DNA from: Aureimonas sp. Leaf324
GTDB taxonomy: Bacteria; Pseudomonadota; Alphaproteobacteria; Rhizobiales; Rhizobiaceae
DNA: 64,000 nucleotides
Assembly: GCF_001423245.1 (NCBI RefSeq)
Contig: NZ_LMOH01000026.1
Span: forward strand, 181,816-245,815
Reading direction: 5' to 3'
The first letter of the stretch is position 1, and each line of letters begins with the position of its first letter. The translations under genes were made by a program, and so were the position numbers. Below the pieces are notes generated by a model. The model ran no database searches and was not told where the DNA came from. It worked only from the letters and a program-made list of their open reading frames with translations. Of this stretch, positions 45,362 to 53,942 are shown one piece after another.

Positions 45362-46744
45362 ATGCTCGATATGTCGAATGCCGCAAGATCGGCGCCTCAG
45401 GTTGCCGTGATCGGAACCGGCTATGTCGGGCTCGTCTCCGGCGCATGCCTGGCAGAATCGGGCTGGCGCGTCGCCTGCGTCGATCAGGTGGAAGCCAAGA
45501 TCGAGAAGCTGAAGGCCGGCATCATCCCGATCTACGAACCGGGCCTCGACGAGGTCGTGGTCCGCAACGCCGAGGCCGGCCGCCTCATCTTCACCACCGA
45601 CATCGCCGAGGCGCTGCGCGAAGCCGCCATCGTCATCATCGCGGTCGGCACGCCGACCCGCAAGCTCGACGGCAACGCCGACCTTCAATACGTCTATGCC
45701 GCGAGCCGCGACATCGCCCGCAACCTCGACCACTACGCCGTGGTGGTGACCAAGTCGACCGTGCCGGCCGGCACCGGCAACGAGGTGCGTCGGATCATCG
45801 AGCGCGAGAATCCGAACCTCGACTTCGACGTCGCCTCGAACCCCGAGTTCCTGCGCGAGGGCAACGCGGTCTCCGACTTCATGAAGCCGGACCGCATCGT
45901 GATCGGCACCGACAGCGCGCGGGCTCGCGAAAGTCTCGAGGCGCTCTATCGCCCCTTCACCGACCAGGGCTTCGAGCTGATCTCCACCGACATCATCTCG
46001 TCAGAACTCATCAAGTACGCGGCCAACACGTTCCTGGCGACCAAGGTGTCCTTCATCAACGAGATGGCCGACATCTGCGAGAAGGTCGGCGGCGACATCG
46101 GCGCGATCTCGCGCGGCATGGGCTCGGACAAGCGCATCGGCCGCGAGTTCCTGAAGCCCGGCCCCGGCTACGGCGGCTCGTGCTTCCCGAAGGACACGCT
46201 CGCCATGGTCCATATCGGCGAGAAGGCGCTCAGCCCCGCGACGATCGTCGAGGCCGTCATCACCGTCAACCGCTCGCGCCCGCACCGCATGGTGGCCAAG
46301 GTCATCCAGGCCGCCGGCGGCTCGGTGGAGGGGCGCACGATCGCCCTCCTCGGCCTGACCTTCAAGCCGAACACCGACGACGTGCGCGACAGCGTGGCGG
46401 TGCTGGTCGCCGAGCAGTTGACGCAGCGCGGCGCCATCGTGCGCGCCTTCGATCCAAAGGGCATGGACCACGCCCGCGAGATGCTGGGCGATGCGATCGA
46501 GTACTGCCCGACGATGCAGGACGCGATCGAGGGGGCGGACCTCTGCGTTCTCGCCACCGAATGGGAGGAGTTCGTGCGCTTCCCGCTGGACAGCTACCGC
46601 GCCGCCCTGCGCAACCCGATCCTCGTCGACTTCCGCAACGTGTTCTCGCTGGAGACCATGGCGGAGGCCGGCTTCGAGTACCACTCGATCGGCCGCGGCA
46701 GCGTTCAGGCGCCCGCCGCCGAGCCCCTCGCGCGCTCGGCCTGA
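45362..46744 (+). CDS. UDP-glucose 6-dehydrogenase
   Basis: A 460-residue NAD-dependent dehydrogenase oxidising UDP-glucose to UDP-glucuronate, needed for acidic capsule and exopolysaccharide and for lipopolysaccharide uronic acids (RkpK in rhizobia). The Rossmann motif is VAVIGTGYVGLVSGACLAE; the thiohemiacetal cysteine is Cys274 in PGYGGSCFPKDT; SNPEFLREGNAV and LGLTFKPNTDDVRDS are family signatures. A slightly long N-terminus (MLDMSNAARSAPQ) suggests the ATG at 45371 (MSNAARS) as an alternative. The 230-bp upstream region contains the palindrome TTGCATTGCAA at 45253-45263. Confidence 0.93.
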   Translation: MLDMSNAARSAPQVAVIGTGYVGLVSGACLAESGWRVACVDQVEAKIEKLKAGIIPIYEPGLDEVVVRNAEAGRLIFTTDIAEALREAAIVIIAVGTPTRKLDGNADLQYVYAASRDIARNLDHYAVVVTKSTVPAGTGNEVRRIIERENPNLDFDVASNPEFLREGNAVSDFMKPDRIVIGTDSARARESLEALYRPFTDQGFELISTDIISSELIKYAANTFLATKVSFINEMADICEKVGGDIGAISRGMGSDKRIGREFLKPGPGYGGSCFPKDTLAMVHIGEKALSPATIVEAVITVNRSRPHRMVAKVIQAAGGSVEGRTIALLGLTFKPNTDDVRDSVAVLVAEQLTQRGAIVRAFDPKGMDHAREMLGDAIEYCPTMQDAIEGADLCVLATEWEEFVRFPLDSYRAALRNPILVDFRNVFSLETMAEAGFEYHSIGRGSVQAPAAEPLARSA

Positions 46745-46809
46745 CGAGGCGAGACGGGCGCGCCTTGCTGTCGCGGCAGGCAGGCCCCCCGATCCGGAGG
46801 CCGGACGTG

Positions 46810-47487
46810 ATGGTTGCAGTCTGCCGCGCGCTCGGCCGGGGTCTGGCGTTGTCGCTGGCTCTCTCGTTCGCGCATCCGGCGGGCGCCGAGGAGCGGACCT
46901 TGCGGATTTCGACCTTCGGCACGAGCCTCACGGCGAACGGCGGATGGCAGGCGCCGCTCGCTGCTGCGATCGGGGCCTGCACGCACGCCCCGGTCGACGT
47001 GACGAACGACGGCCTCGCCGGGGCCGCGTCGGACTGGGGCGCCGGGGCGGTGGACGCGGTCGCCGCCACGCGGCCCGACATCGTGTTCCTGGAATTTGCC
47101 GTCAACGACGCCGCGCTCAACAAGTGGATCGGCGTCGACGAGAGCGTGGCCAACATGCGTGCGATCGTCGCCGCATTCCGCCGACAGAACCCCGGCATCC
47201 TCGTCTACGTCATGGCGATGAACCCCGTCAGCGGCCGCCGGTCGTGGGCGCGCCCGTTCCGCGACCGCTACGAGGACGCCCATCGCCGGCTCGCCGAAGA
47301 GCTCGGCGCCCGCCATATCGACCACCGGCCGGCCTGGAACGCGATGGGTGCCGATGCCCTCTATCTGGCGATCGTCGACGGCGCCCACCCGACGCCCGGT
47401 AGCGCCACCTCGATCGTCGTGCCCAACATCATGAAGCGGCTGGTGGACGACGGTGTCCTGCCCTGCCGGACCGACCGGAACAGCTGA
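46810..47487 (+). CDS. Secreted SGNH/GDSL-type hydrolase
   Basis: A 225-residue exported esterase/acetylhydrolase. Signal peptide: RGLALSLALSFAHPAGAEE. SGNH blocks are in order: I, STFGTSLTANGGW (nucleophile Ser in GTSLT); II, glycine in GLAGAASDW; III, FAVNDAA (Asn); V, DGAHPTP (Asp and His). It lies 65 bp after ugd on the same strand, so de-acetylation or trimming of a secreted polysaccharide is a fair inference. A GTG at 46807 could also start. Confidence 0.82.
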   Translation: MVAVCRALGRGLALSLALSFAHPAGAEERTLRISTFGTSLTANGGWQAPLAAAIGACTHAPVDVTNDGLAGAASDWGAGAVDAVAATRPDIVFLEFAVNDAALNKWIGVDESVANMRAIVAAFRRQNPGILVYVMAMNPVSGRRSWARPFRDRYEDAHRRLAEELGARHIDHRPAWNAMGADALYLAIVDGAHPTPGSATSIVVPNIMKRLVDDGVLPCRTDRNS

Positions 47488-47586
47488 TGCCGGGGACGGC
47501 CGCGGGACGCGCCCCTCGGCCGACCGATCCTTCCACCTGAGCCTTCATTCGCCCGTCCGCCATCCGCGCCAGGAGCCCACCCGTTC

Positions 47587-48450
47587 ATGATCGTCAACCT
47601 CTTCAGCACGGCCAACCTTTCGTCCGGTCGGTCCGACGCCCTGTCGCGGATGATCGCATCGGTTTCGGCCGCCGCGCGGGCGCGGCCCGACATCGAGCTG
47701 CGGCTGATGATCCTGCTGCAGTGCTGCGCGACGCCGCCCGGCGACCTCGTGCCGGCCGAGGACGCCGGCCTCGTGACGCTTCTCGCCGTACCCGGTCTCG
47801 TCTCGCTATCGGCGGCGCGCAACACCCTTCTCGTCGAGGGACGCCGTCTCGGCTGGATGGCGGGCGACGAGGTCGTGGCCTTTCCGGACGACGACTGCTG
47901 GTATCCCGACGGCGTGCTCGGCCATATCCACGACGCCTTCGCCCGGCAGCCCGACCTCGACTTCTGGTTCTGCGACTACGCCTCCGCCCCCGTACCGGTG
48001 AACGGTGCTCTCGAGCGCGACGCCTCGGTGCAGGACGTCCTGCGGCGCGCCTCGTCGAACACGATGGTGTTTCGCTCCGTGATCGTGCGCGAGAACGGCG
48101 GCTTCGACCCGGAGCTTGGCGTCGGCGCCCGGCTGAACGGCTCGGAGGACACCGACTACGCGCTGCGGGCCTTGGCCTCCTGCCGCCGGACCCGCTTCAT
48201 GCCGCTCGCCTCGATCGGCCACCGCGACCGCAACACGGCGATCCGCGCCAAGTACTACCCGTCCGGGCTGCTGGTGATCGCGCGCCATTCCGGACGCATT
48301 CCGGCCCTGCGCGGAGCCTTCCTGCGCAAGCTCGCCGTCGGCTCGGCGCTGACGGCGCGCGGCGAGTTGAAGCCGCAGGTCTTCCTTGCTGCCGTGCGCG
48401 CAGCGCTGGGTGAGATGCGCGGGAAGCGACCCGGCACCGCCTCGGCCTGA
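47587..48450 (+). CDS. Glycosyltransferase family 2-like (GT-A fold)
   Basis: A 287-residue cytoplasmic glycosyltransferase. GT-A features are VPGLVSLSAARNTLL, the metal/nucleotide-sugar motif VAFPDDDCWYPDGVL, and the acceptor-side acidic motif GSEDTDYALRAL. No membrane anchor. Donor and acceptor sugars are unknown; the ugd gene two positions upstream makes UDP-glucuronate a possible donor pool. Start ATG at 47587 (MIVNLFSTANLSSG). It is about 100 bp after the SGNH gene, probably the same transcription unit. Confidence 0.82.
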   Translation: MIVNLFSTANLSSGRSDALSRMIASVSAAARARPDIELRLMILLQCCATPPGDLVPAEDAGLVTLLAVPGLVSLSAARNTLLVEGRRLGWMAGDEVVAFPDDDCWYPDGVLGHIHDAFARQPDLDFWFCDYASAPVPVNGALERDASVQDVLRRASSNTMVFRSVIVRENGGFDPELGVGARLNGSEDTDYALRALASCRRTRFMPLASIGHRDRNTAIRAKYYPSGLLVIARHSGRIPALRGAFLRKLAVGSALTARGELKPQVFLAAVRAALGEMRGKRPGTASA

Positions 48451-48605
48451 TCGGCCGCCGGGCAGCCCGCGCGCGGCGAAGTGCCCTCGCGGCCGACGCC
48501 GCATTCAAACGTGGCGAGGCTCCCACTGATCCGGGGCGCTCCTCCCCGGTTTCTCCCCGCCCTCCTGTCCCGCCCGTAGCCTGCCGGCGTTCCAAGGAGA
48601 TCGCG

Positions 48606-48878
48606 ATGGCAGCCCAAGACCCCTATTCCAGCAACGCCCCGACCGCCGACGGCCCGGCGAACCGCATCTTCGCCGTGGTGCCGAGCGACAGTCTCGACCT
48701 CGCCTTCGTGACCACCGGCGTCTTCGTCGGCCAGGGTGGCGACCTCGCCGTGCAGGACCGGTCGAGCGGCGAGGCCGTGGTGTTCCGCAACCTTGCCGAC
48801 GGGACGGGTCTGCCGATCCGCGTCGCCCGCGTCCTCGCCACCGGCACGACCGCCGGCCAGATCGTGGGCATGGCGTGA
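48606..48878 (+). CDS. Spike base protein, RCAP_rcc01079 (GTA head-spike) family
   Basis: A 90-residue protein that I match to the spike base family named after rcc01079 of Rhodobacter capsulatus, where rcc01079/rcc01080 encode the head spikes (GhsA/GhsB) of the gene transfer agent and help particles bind capsule. Shared wording: DPYSSNAPTADGPANRIFAV, VGQGGDLAV, and the end LPIRVARVLATGTTAGQIVG. A clear AAGGAGAT precedes the ATG. Its stop overlaps the next gene's ATG (TGATG), so the two are translated together. No other GTA or phage genes are in view; the GTA main cluster is also elsewhere in R. capsulatus. Confidence 0.75.
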   Translation: MAAQDPYSSNAPTADGPANRIFAVVPSDSLDLAFVTTGVFVGQGGDLAVQDRSSGEAVVFRNLADGTGLPIRVARVLATGTTAGQIVGMA

Positions 48879-50332
48879 TGGCGGGCCTCGGCATCGGTCT
48901 TCTTCTGGCCGCGCGCGGCGGATCCGCCCTGTCGCGGCCGGCCTACGACCCGCCGTCGCGGACTGCGAGCGGCCGGGCTCCTCCTGGCGCCACCGTCACC
49001 GTCCTCCTCGACGGGGCGTCCGCCGGCAGCGCGACGACCTCGGCCGAGGGGCGCTGGACCTTCGCCTTCGCGGCCGCGCCGGTCGCCGGGCAACGGATCG
49101 CGGCCCGCGCGGAGGTCACGTCGGCGAGCCTCAGGGTGGCGGCGGCGGAGGCCGGCGCGACCGGCGGCAACACCGTCCGGCGCCTCGCCGGCTTCGGCGG
49201 CGACCAGGGCAACCAGATCCGCCCGTCCGACGGCACGAAGACGACGTTCAACGTCCGCAAGCGCTTCTACACGCCCGTGCCGATCCCGAACCCGGAGGTC
49301 GCCTATACCGGCTTCCACTACAATTCGGGCGCCGAGTACGACTATCCGAACGAGGCGACCTACCACAGCGCGATCGAACTGCCGGACGGCACGATCCGCG
49401 ACATGGGGGCGCCGGTCACGGTCGCGCCGGGCACGATCCTGGCGAAATCCGAGAAGGCCGCGGGCTTCACGGTTCCGGCCGGCGTCTTCTGGATCCGGAC
49501 GAACGGCCGGGTGCCGCCCGGCGGCCGCTGGCACTACACCGACGCCTTCCGCAGCGCCAATATCGGCCACATGGAGGAAGGCGTCGATCTCGCCGACAAG
49601 GCCGTGTCCGGCTCGATCGGCAACGCCTCGCAGCAGATGCCGGCGAGCGCGATCGGACTGATCGGCGATCTGCCGGCCTCCCATCGCCTCTTCGCGCTGG
49701 CCGGCGACAGCCTCTCGCAAGGGGTCGGCGGCTACTCGCACGGAACGGCGCCCGGTCTCGCGCTCGGCATCCTCGCCGGCCTCGTCCTCGAGTCCCGCGC
49801 GGGAAGCGTCCTGCATCTGGGACGCGCCGGCGCCTCCGCCCAGGCGAACCGGACCAGCTACGCCCGGCGCATCGCCCTGATGCAGGCGCTCAGCGCCACC
49901 GACATCCTCTGCGATCTCGGCGTCAACGACATGTCCTCCTCGTCCTCGGCGACGGTACTGAAGGGGCACCTCACGACCCTCTTCACCGCCTTCAAGGCGG
50001 CGCTGCCTGCGGTGCGGATCTATCAGTCGACGATCACGCCCTCGACCACGGCGACGGCGCCCGTCACCGACAGCAACCAGACCGTCCCGGCGGCGATGCA
50101 GGACGGCCGGCGCCTTGCCTTCAACGCCGATCTGCGGGCCGGCGGCTTCGGGCCGCTGGTGACGGCTGTCGTCGAGTTCGCGCTGCCGGCGCAGCAGGGC
50201 GGCGACCCGCATCTCTGGAAGGCGGGATACGCGTCGGACACCGGCAGCCCCGGTGCCCAGCAGCACCCCAACCTGACGGGCGGCGAGGCGATCGTCGTCT
50301 CGGCCGCCGCGCAGAACGCCCTGGCGCTCTGA
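48878..50332 (+). CDS. Spike-associated SGNH-hydrolase domain protein
   Basis: A 484-residue protein coupled to the spike base gene. After a short hydrophobic start (MAGLGIGLLLAARGG) there is a small Ig/beta-sandwich-like domain (about 35-95: GATVTVLLDGASAGSATTSA), then a long beta-rich middle, and a C-terminal SGNH hydrolase: ALAGDSLSQGVGG (GDS), glycine in GRAGASAQ, and CDLGVNDMSSS (GxND), with a late His in HPNLTGGEA possibly completing the triad. Phage and GTA spikes often carry SGNH deacetylases that act on host capsule. By position it would be the distal spike protein, equivalent to GhsB, but sequence relation to GhsB is not established. Confidence 0.68.
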   Translation: MAGLGIGLLLAARGGSALSRPAYDPPSRTASGRAPPGATVTVLLDGASAGSATTSAEGRWTFAFAAAPVAGQRIAARAEVTSASLRVAAAEAGATGGNTVRRLAGFGGDQGNQIRPSDGTKTTFNVRKRFYTPVPIPNPEVAYTGFHYNSGAEYDYPNEATYHSAIELPDGTIRDMGAPVTVAPGTILAKSEKAAGFTVPAGVFWIRTNGRVPPGGRWHYTDAFRSANIGHMEEGVDLADKAVSGSIGNASQQMPASAIGLIGDLPASHRLFALAGDSLSQGVGGYSHGTAPGLALGILAGLVLESRAGSVLHLGRAGASAQANRTSYARRIALMQALSATDILCDLGVNDMSSSSSATVLKGHLTTLFTAFKAALPAVRIYQSTITPSTTATAPVTDSNQTVPAAMQDGRRLAFNADLRAGGFGPLVTAVVEFALPAQQGGDPHLWKAGYASDTGSPGAQQHPNLTGGEAIVVSAAAQNALAL

Positions 50333-50336
50333 CACC

Positions 50337-50370
50337 GATCCCGCCCGGCGAAGCTGTCCGGGGCGGGATC
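50337..50370 (+). terminator. Terminator hairpin after the spike genes
   Basis: GATCCCGCCC (50337-50346) pairs perfectly with GGGCGGGATC (50361-50370) around a 14-nt loop, followed by TTCGCGTTGC. The rest of the gap up to 50718 holds no gene I can support. Confidence 0.65.
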
Positions 50371-50718
50371 TTCGCGTTGCCGGCGGCCGACCGCCCTTCG
50401 ACGCCGGCACGAGCCGTCGCAGAGCAAATCCCGTCGAAGCCGGCGGGCGTCCCCGGAGCCTCGACCGGCGACGCTCGCCCTCACCGGGTTTCGGGCGGAG
50501 AGGCGAAGTCAGGCCGTATCGCCTCCGATCGATCGACTCGACGGTGCGATCACGCCCCGGTTCGACACCGCCGCCCCATGTGACCATCGATCGACCGGAA
50601 GACCTGTCGGGGCGAGCGCTCTCCGAACCCAATCGGCGGCTGTGCCCTCCTCCTTCTCAGTTGATGCTGGCCTCTTCCGGTCGTCAGGTGGCGAGCTTCG
50701 GCCAGCCAGTCCGATGCG

Positions 50719-51003
50719 TCAGAGCTGTTCGTGCAGCCACACCGCGACCTCGGGTTCGAGGCCCTTCCAGGCGCAGGCGTCGTCGATCGGCAGGACGAGG
50801 AGCTTGTCGCCCTCGTTGAGATAGGGAGCGAGGTTGTCGCGGATTTCGGACAGCCCACGTTCGGATTTTGCAATCCACAGCACGCCGAGCGGACGGCAGG
50901 CGGCGGGAAAGAAGGTCTGGATCCGCTCCGCCAGAAAGATCCGCCGGCTGGCCGCCTCGTCCGTCTCGCCCGCCACATCGGCCGCAATGGCATAGGTCCT
51001 CAT
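50719..51003 (-). CDS. Orphan Cas2-fold (SinR-like) protein
   Basis: A 94-residue protein with a ferredoxin-like pattern: first strand MRTYAIAADV, a helix with ERIQTFF, then PLGVLWIAKSERGLSEIRDN, and the C-terminal block LNEGDKLLVLPIDDACAWKG followed by VWLHEQL. This matches the SinR/Cas2-like family (S-V-W-I...I-R-D-L...D-KL-V...AW-G). No cas genes or repeats are nearby, so it is not a CRISPR Cas2; such orphans are of unknown function, possibly nucleases or toxin-like. An in-frame start 15 nt upstream is possible. Confidence 0.6.
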   Translation of the reverse strand: MRTYAIAADVAGETDEAASRRIFLAERIQTFFPAACRPLGVLWIAKSERGLSEIRDNLAPYLNEGDKLLVLPIDDACAWKGLEPEVAVWLHEQL

Positions 51004-51446
51004 CCGCGGTCGTCCCACCCTGTCAGTTCGTTCGCCGCAGCCCCGTCACGATGCGCGCCGAAAGGGATCAGCGCACAGAACGGGTTCAAAGACCAGCCGC
51101 TCGGCGAGCGGATCGCCCGGACCGGACCATGTTTCAGGCCTTCGGTTGTCGACGGGCAGGCGCTCTTCGGATGGGCGGCATTTCCCAAGGAGAACGCGCA
51201 TCGAGGAAACTGGATCGAATGGCTCGAAGTAGGAACGATTCCCCACGTGGGCGCCGATGATGAAACAGTTGCAACCCCGTGGCCCAAAGCCGGAAGAGGC
51301 CGTTCCAGCGTGCGGCGCCAAAACCGAGGGGTCCCTTGTCGTGTCACACAACGAACAGCCAGCGTTGCACGCCGCTCTCGAAGAGGCTGATGCCTGCAAT
51401 AGCTATTCGGCTTGACGAACGGGCTTCCCTGAATAATCAGGGGAAT
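51004..51446. other. Gap with no supported gene before tRNA-Leu
   Basis: About 440 bp, less GC-rich than its surroundings. Short open frames exist on both strands (one minus-strand frame at 51046-51399 contains FIIGAHVGN, reminiscent of FkbM methyltransferases), but none carries a convincing run of family motifs. It may be an eroded gene or regulatory DNA. Confidence 0.4.
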
Positions 51447-51531
51447 TGGTGCCCAGGAAAGGACTCGAACCTTCACGCCTCGCGGCACACGGACCTGAAC
51501 CGTGCGCGTCTACCAATTCCGCCACCTGGGC
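51447..51531 (-). tRNA. tRNA-Leu (CAG)
   Basis: Read on the minus strand: acceptor GCCCAGG/CCTGGGC, D arm with GGCGGAATTGGTAGACGC, anticodon stem CACGG/CCGTG with loop TTCAGGT (CAG), a long class II variable arm (TGCCGCGAGGCGTG), T arm GGTTCGAGTCC and encoded CCA at 51447-51449. Confidence 0.96.
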
Positions 51532-51726
51532 ACTGGCGGTTGATTAGTTTCGTCGTGGCGCGCTGTCAATCGATTCGGGAAGAAAATGCGCAGCGAGGCG
51601 TGCGTTGCGGCAAAGCGGCCGCCGATCGGGCTTTTCGCCCCTCGCGATTGCCGCTAAAGCCACGGGCGACACATCATGCGGACCACGCGCCGGGACGGCG
51701 CGACGTCCGGACAGGGATTGAGCCAG

Positions 51727-52752
51727 ATGACGGTCGATACCAGGAAGCAGATCACGGTGTTCGGGGGGTCGGGCTTCCTCGGCCGCTACGTCGTTCACGC
51801 CTTGGCCCAGCGCGGCCACCGCATCCGCGTCGCCTGCCGGCGGCCCGACCTTGCCTATCACCTGCAGATCGCCGGGCGCCTGGGACAGATCCAGGCGATC
51901 CAGGCGAACCTGCGCCACCCCTGGTCGGTGGAGCGGGCGCTGGAAGGCTCGGACCATGCGGTCAACCTCGTCGGTATCCTGAACGAGGGCGGGCAGCAGA
52001 CCTTCGCGGCCCTCCAGGCGGAAGGCGCCGGCCATGTCGCGACCGCGGCCGCCAAAGCCGGGATCGGCCTCGTCCAGATGTCGGCGATCGGCGCGGACGC
52101 CCACTCGCCGTCGAGCTACGCGCGCACCAAGGCGGAGGGTGAGGCCCGCGTCCTGTCGGCGGTGCCCGGCGCCGTCGTGCTGCGCCCCTCGATCGTGTTC
52201 GGCGCGGAGGACCAGTTCTTCAACCGCTTCGCCAACATGGCGCGGTTGTCGCCGGCCCTGCCGCTTCTCGGCGGCGGGCACACGCGCTTCCAGCCGGTCT
52301 TCGTCAACGACGTCGCGCTCGCGGTGGCGAAGGCCGTCGACGGCGAGGTCGCGGGCGGGCGCGTCTACGAGCTCGGCGGCCCGGAGGCGATGAGCTTCCG
52401 CGCCATGATGGAGGAGATGCTCCGGGTGATCGAGCGGCGCCGCCGCTTCGTGTCGATCCCGTTCGGGCTGGCCGCCTCGATGGCCGGCTGGATGAAGGCG
52501 CTGCCGGGCGCGCCGCTGACGCCGGACCAGGTGGTCCAGCTGCAGATCGACAACGTGGTGTCGGACGCCGCGAAGGCGGACGGGCGCACGTTCGAGGCCT
52601 TCGGCATCACGCCGCGCACGCTCGCGGCCGTCCTGCCGACCTATCTCGTGCGCTTCCGCCCGCAGGGCCAGTTCACCAAGCCCCAGCCGCACGACGACCG
52701 CCCGGCCGAGGACGACAGCCTGCCGGGCGACGACGGGGTCGCCAAGGCCTGA
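51727..52752 (+). CDS. NDUFA9-like NAD(P)-binding protein (complex I-associated atypical SDR)
   Basis: A 341-residue atypical SDR. The nucleotide motif is ITVFGGSGFLGRYVVHALA; NLVGILNEGGQQTF, SAIGADAHSPSSYARTKAEGE and VFVNDVALAVAKAV are shared with mitochondrial NDUFA9 and its bacterial relatives, which bind NADPH and are linked to complex I or to lipid metabolism. The usual catalytic Tyr-x3-Lys is present as YARTK. The ATG at 51727 is preferred to an upstream start at 51676. The acidic C-terminal tail (DDRPAEDDSLPGDDG) is unremarkable. Stands alone after tRNA-Leu. Confidence 0.85.
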   Translation: MTVDTRKQITVFGGSGFLGRYVVHALAQRGHRIRVACRRPDLAYHLQIAGRLGQIQAIQANLRHPWSVERALEGSDHAVNLVGILNEGGQQTFAALQAEGAGHVATAAAKAGIGLVQMSAIGADAHSPSSYARTKAEGEARVLSAVPGAVVLRPSIVFGAEDQFFNRFANMARLSPALPLLGGGHTRFQPVFVNDVALAVAKAVDGEVAGGRVYELGGPEAMSFRAMMEEMLRVIERRRRFVSIPFGLAASMAGWMKALPGAPLTPDQVVQLQIDNVVSDAAKADGRTFEAFGITPRTLAAVLPTYLVRFRPQGQFTKPQPHDDRPAEDDSLPGDDGVAKA

Positions 52753-52793
52753 ACGCCGTGCGCCGCACCCGCGGCGCCGGCATGCAACGACGA

Positions 52794-52823
52794 AAAAAGG
52801 GCGCCCTCGCGGGCGCCCTTTTT
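52794..52823. terminator. Bidirectional Rho-independent terminator
   Basis: AAAAAGGGCGCCC (52794-52806), TCGC loop, GGGCGCCCTTTTT (52811-52823): 13-bp perfect stem with A- and T-runs, between the converging NDUFA9-like and uppP genes. Confidence 0.95.
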
Positions 52824-52845
52824 CGTGGCCGGCCGACCGCGGTGG

Positions 52846-53652
52846 TCAGCGGTAGGCGAGAATGACGCCGATGCCGATCGCCCCGACGGCGATGCGCCAC
52901 CAAGCGAAGGGGGCGAAGCCGTACTTGGAGACGAAGCCGAGAAGCGAGCGCACCACGACGAGGGCCGAGAGGAAGGCCATCACGAAGCCGATGCCGATCG
53001 TCGCCGCGTCGTCCACCGACAGGAGCGACCAGTTCTTGTAGAGGTCGTAGGCGAAGGCGCCCGCCATCGTCGGCATGGCGAGGAAGAACGAGAACTCCGC
53101 CGCCGACCGCTTGTCGGTGCCGAGCAGCAGCGCGCCGGCGATCGTGGCGCCCGAGCGCGAGGTCCCGGGGATCATCGCCAGGCACTGGATCAGGCCGATC
53201 TTGAAGCAGAGCGAGAGCGGATACTCCTCGATGTCGCGGTAGCGCGGGTTGAGCGGCATCCGGTCGATCGCGAGAAGAATGAAGCCGCCGACGAGAAGCG
53301 CGACGCAGATCACCATCGGGGTCTCGAACAGGACGCCCTTGATGAAGTCGTGGGCGATCGCCCCGATCACCGCCGCCGGCAGGAAGGCGAGCAGGATGCC
53401 GCCGACGAAGCGCCGGCTTTTCGGATCGGACGGCAGGGTGACGAAAAGATGCCAGAGCTTGCCGAAATAGACCGACAGCACCGCCAGCACCGCGCCGAGC
53501 TGGATCAGCACCTCGAACGTGTTGCCTGTGGAGTGGAAGCCGAGAAGCTGGCCGGCCAGGATCAGATGGCCGGTCGAGGAGACCGGGATGAATTCCGTCA
53601 GCCCTTCGATCAGACCGAGGACGAAGGCGTCGAAGAGTTGAAGGGTGTCCAT
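52846..53652 (-). CDS. uppP: Undecaprenyl-diphosphate phosphatase
   Basis: A 268-residue inner-membrane enzyme with about eight membrane segments that recycles undecaprenyl diphosphate to the monophosphate carrier for peptidoglycan and polysaccharide; also known as BacA and linked to bacitracin resistance. The two active-site motifs are present: [16 protein letters not shown] near residue 17 and [17 protein letters not shown]. Length is normal. Divergent from fzlA across 290 bp, in which I see no further gene. Confidence 0.95.
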   Translation of the reverse strand: MDTLQLFDAFVLGLIEGLTEFIPVSSTGHLILAGQLLGFHSTGNTFEVLIQLGAVLAVLSVYFGKLWHLFVTLPSDPKSRRFVGGILLAFLPAAVIGAIAHDFIKGVLFETPMVICVALLVGGFILLAIDRMPLNPRYRDIEEYPLSLCFKIGLIQCLAMIPGTSRSGATIAGALLLGTDKRSAAEFSFFLAMPTMAGAFAYDLYKNWSLLSVDDAATIGIGFVMAFLSALVVVRSLLGFVSKYGFAPFAWWRIAVGAIGIGVILAYR

Positions 53653-53942
53653 CGCGGGTCCCGCAAGTTGGCTTGGCGTCCGGGGAATGCCGTGGCGACC
53701 CGCCGAGGGTCAAGGCCTTCGCCGCACTGCAGTATGGACGACAGAGCTTTCCCCGGCCCGCCCCCACATCGGCCGGGCTGCGAAAAAGCTTGCTGTTGGT
53801 GAGGATCGGCTTATGTGGCGCGTGGGGAACCGGAGCGCCTGCGGGCGTTCACGATCCGCCAACCATCTGGTCTTAAGGTCACGGCAACCCTTTTCGCGAC
53901 CGCCACCGGCCGCGTCATCGAGAGTACAAGTTTCCCGCCTCC

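Noticed and set aside
50719..51003. CRISPR-Cas adaptation gene
   Set aside because: Cas2-like fold, but no direct repeats, spacers or other cas genes are in the window.
51046..51399. Minus-strand frame with FIIGAHVGN, possible FkbM-type methyltransferase fragment
   Set aside because: One short resemblance only; the rest of the frame shows no further FkbM motif, so it is kept as an unexplained gap.
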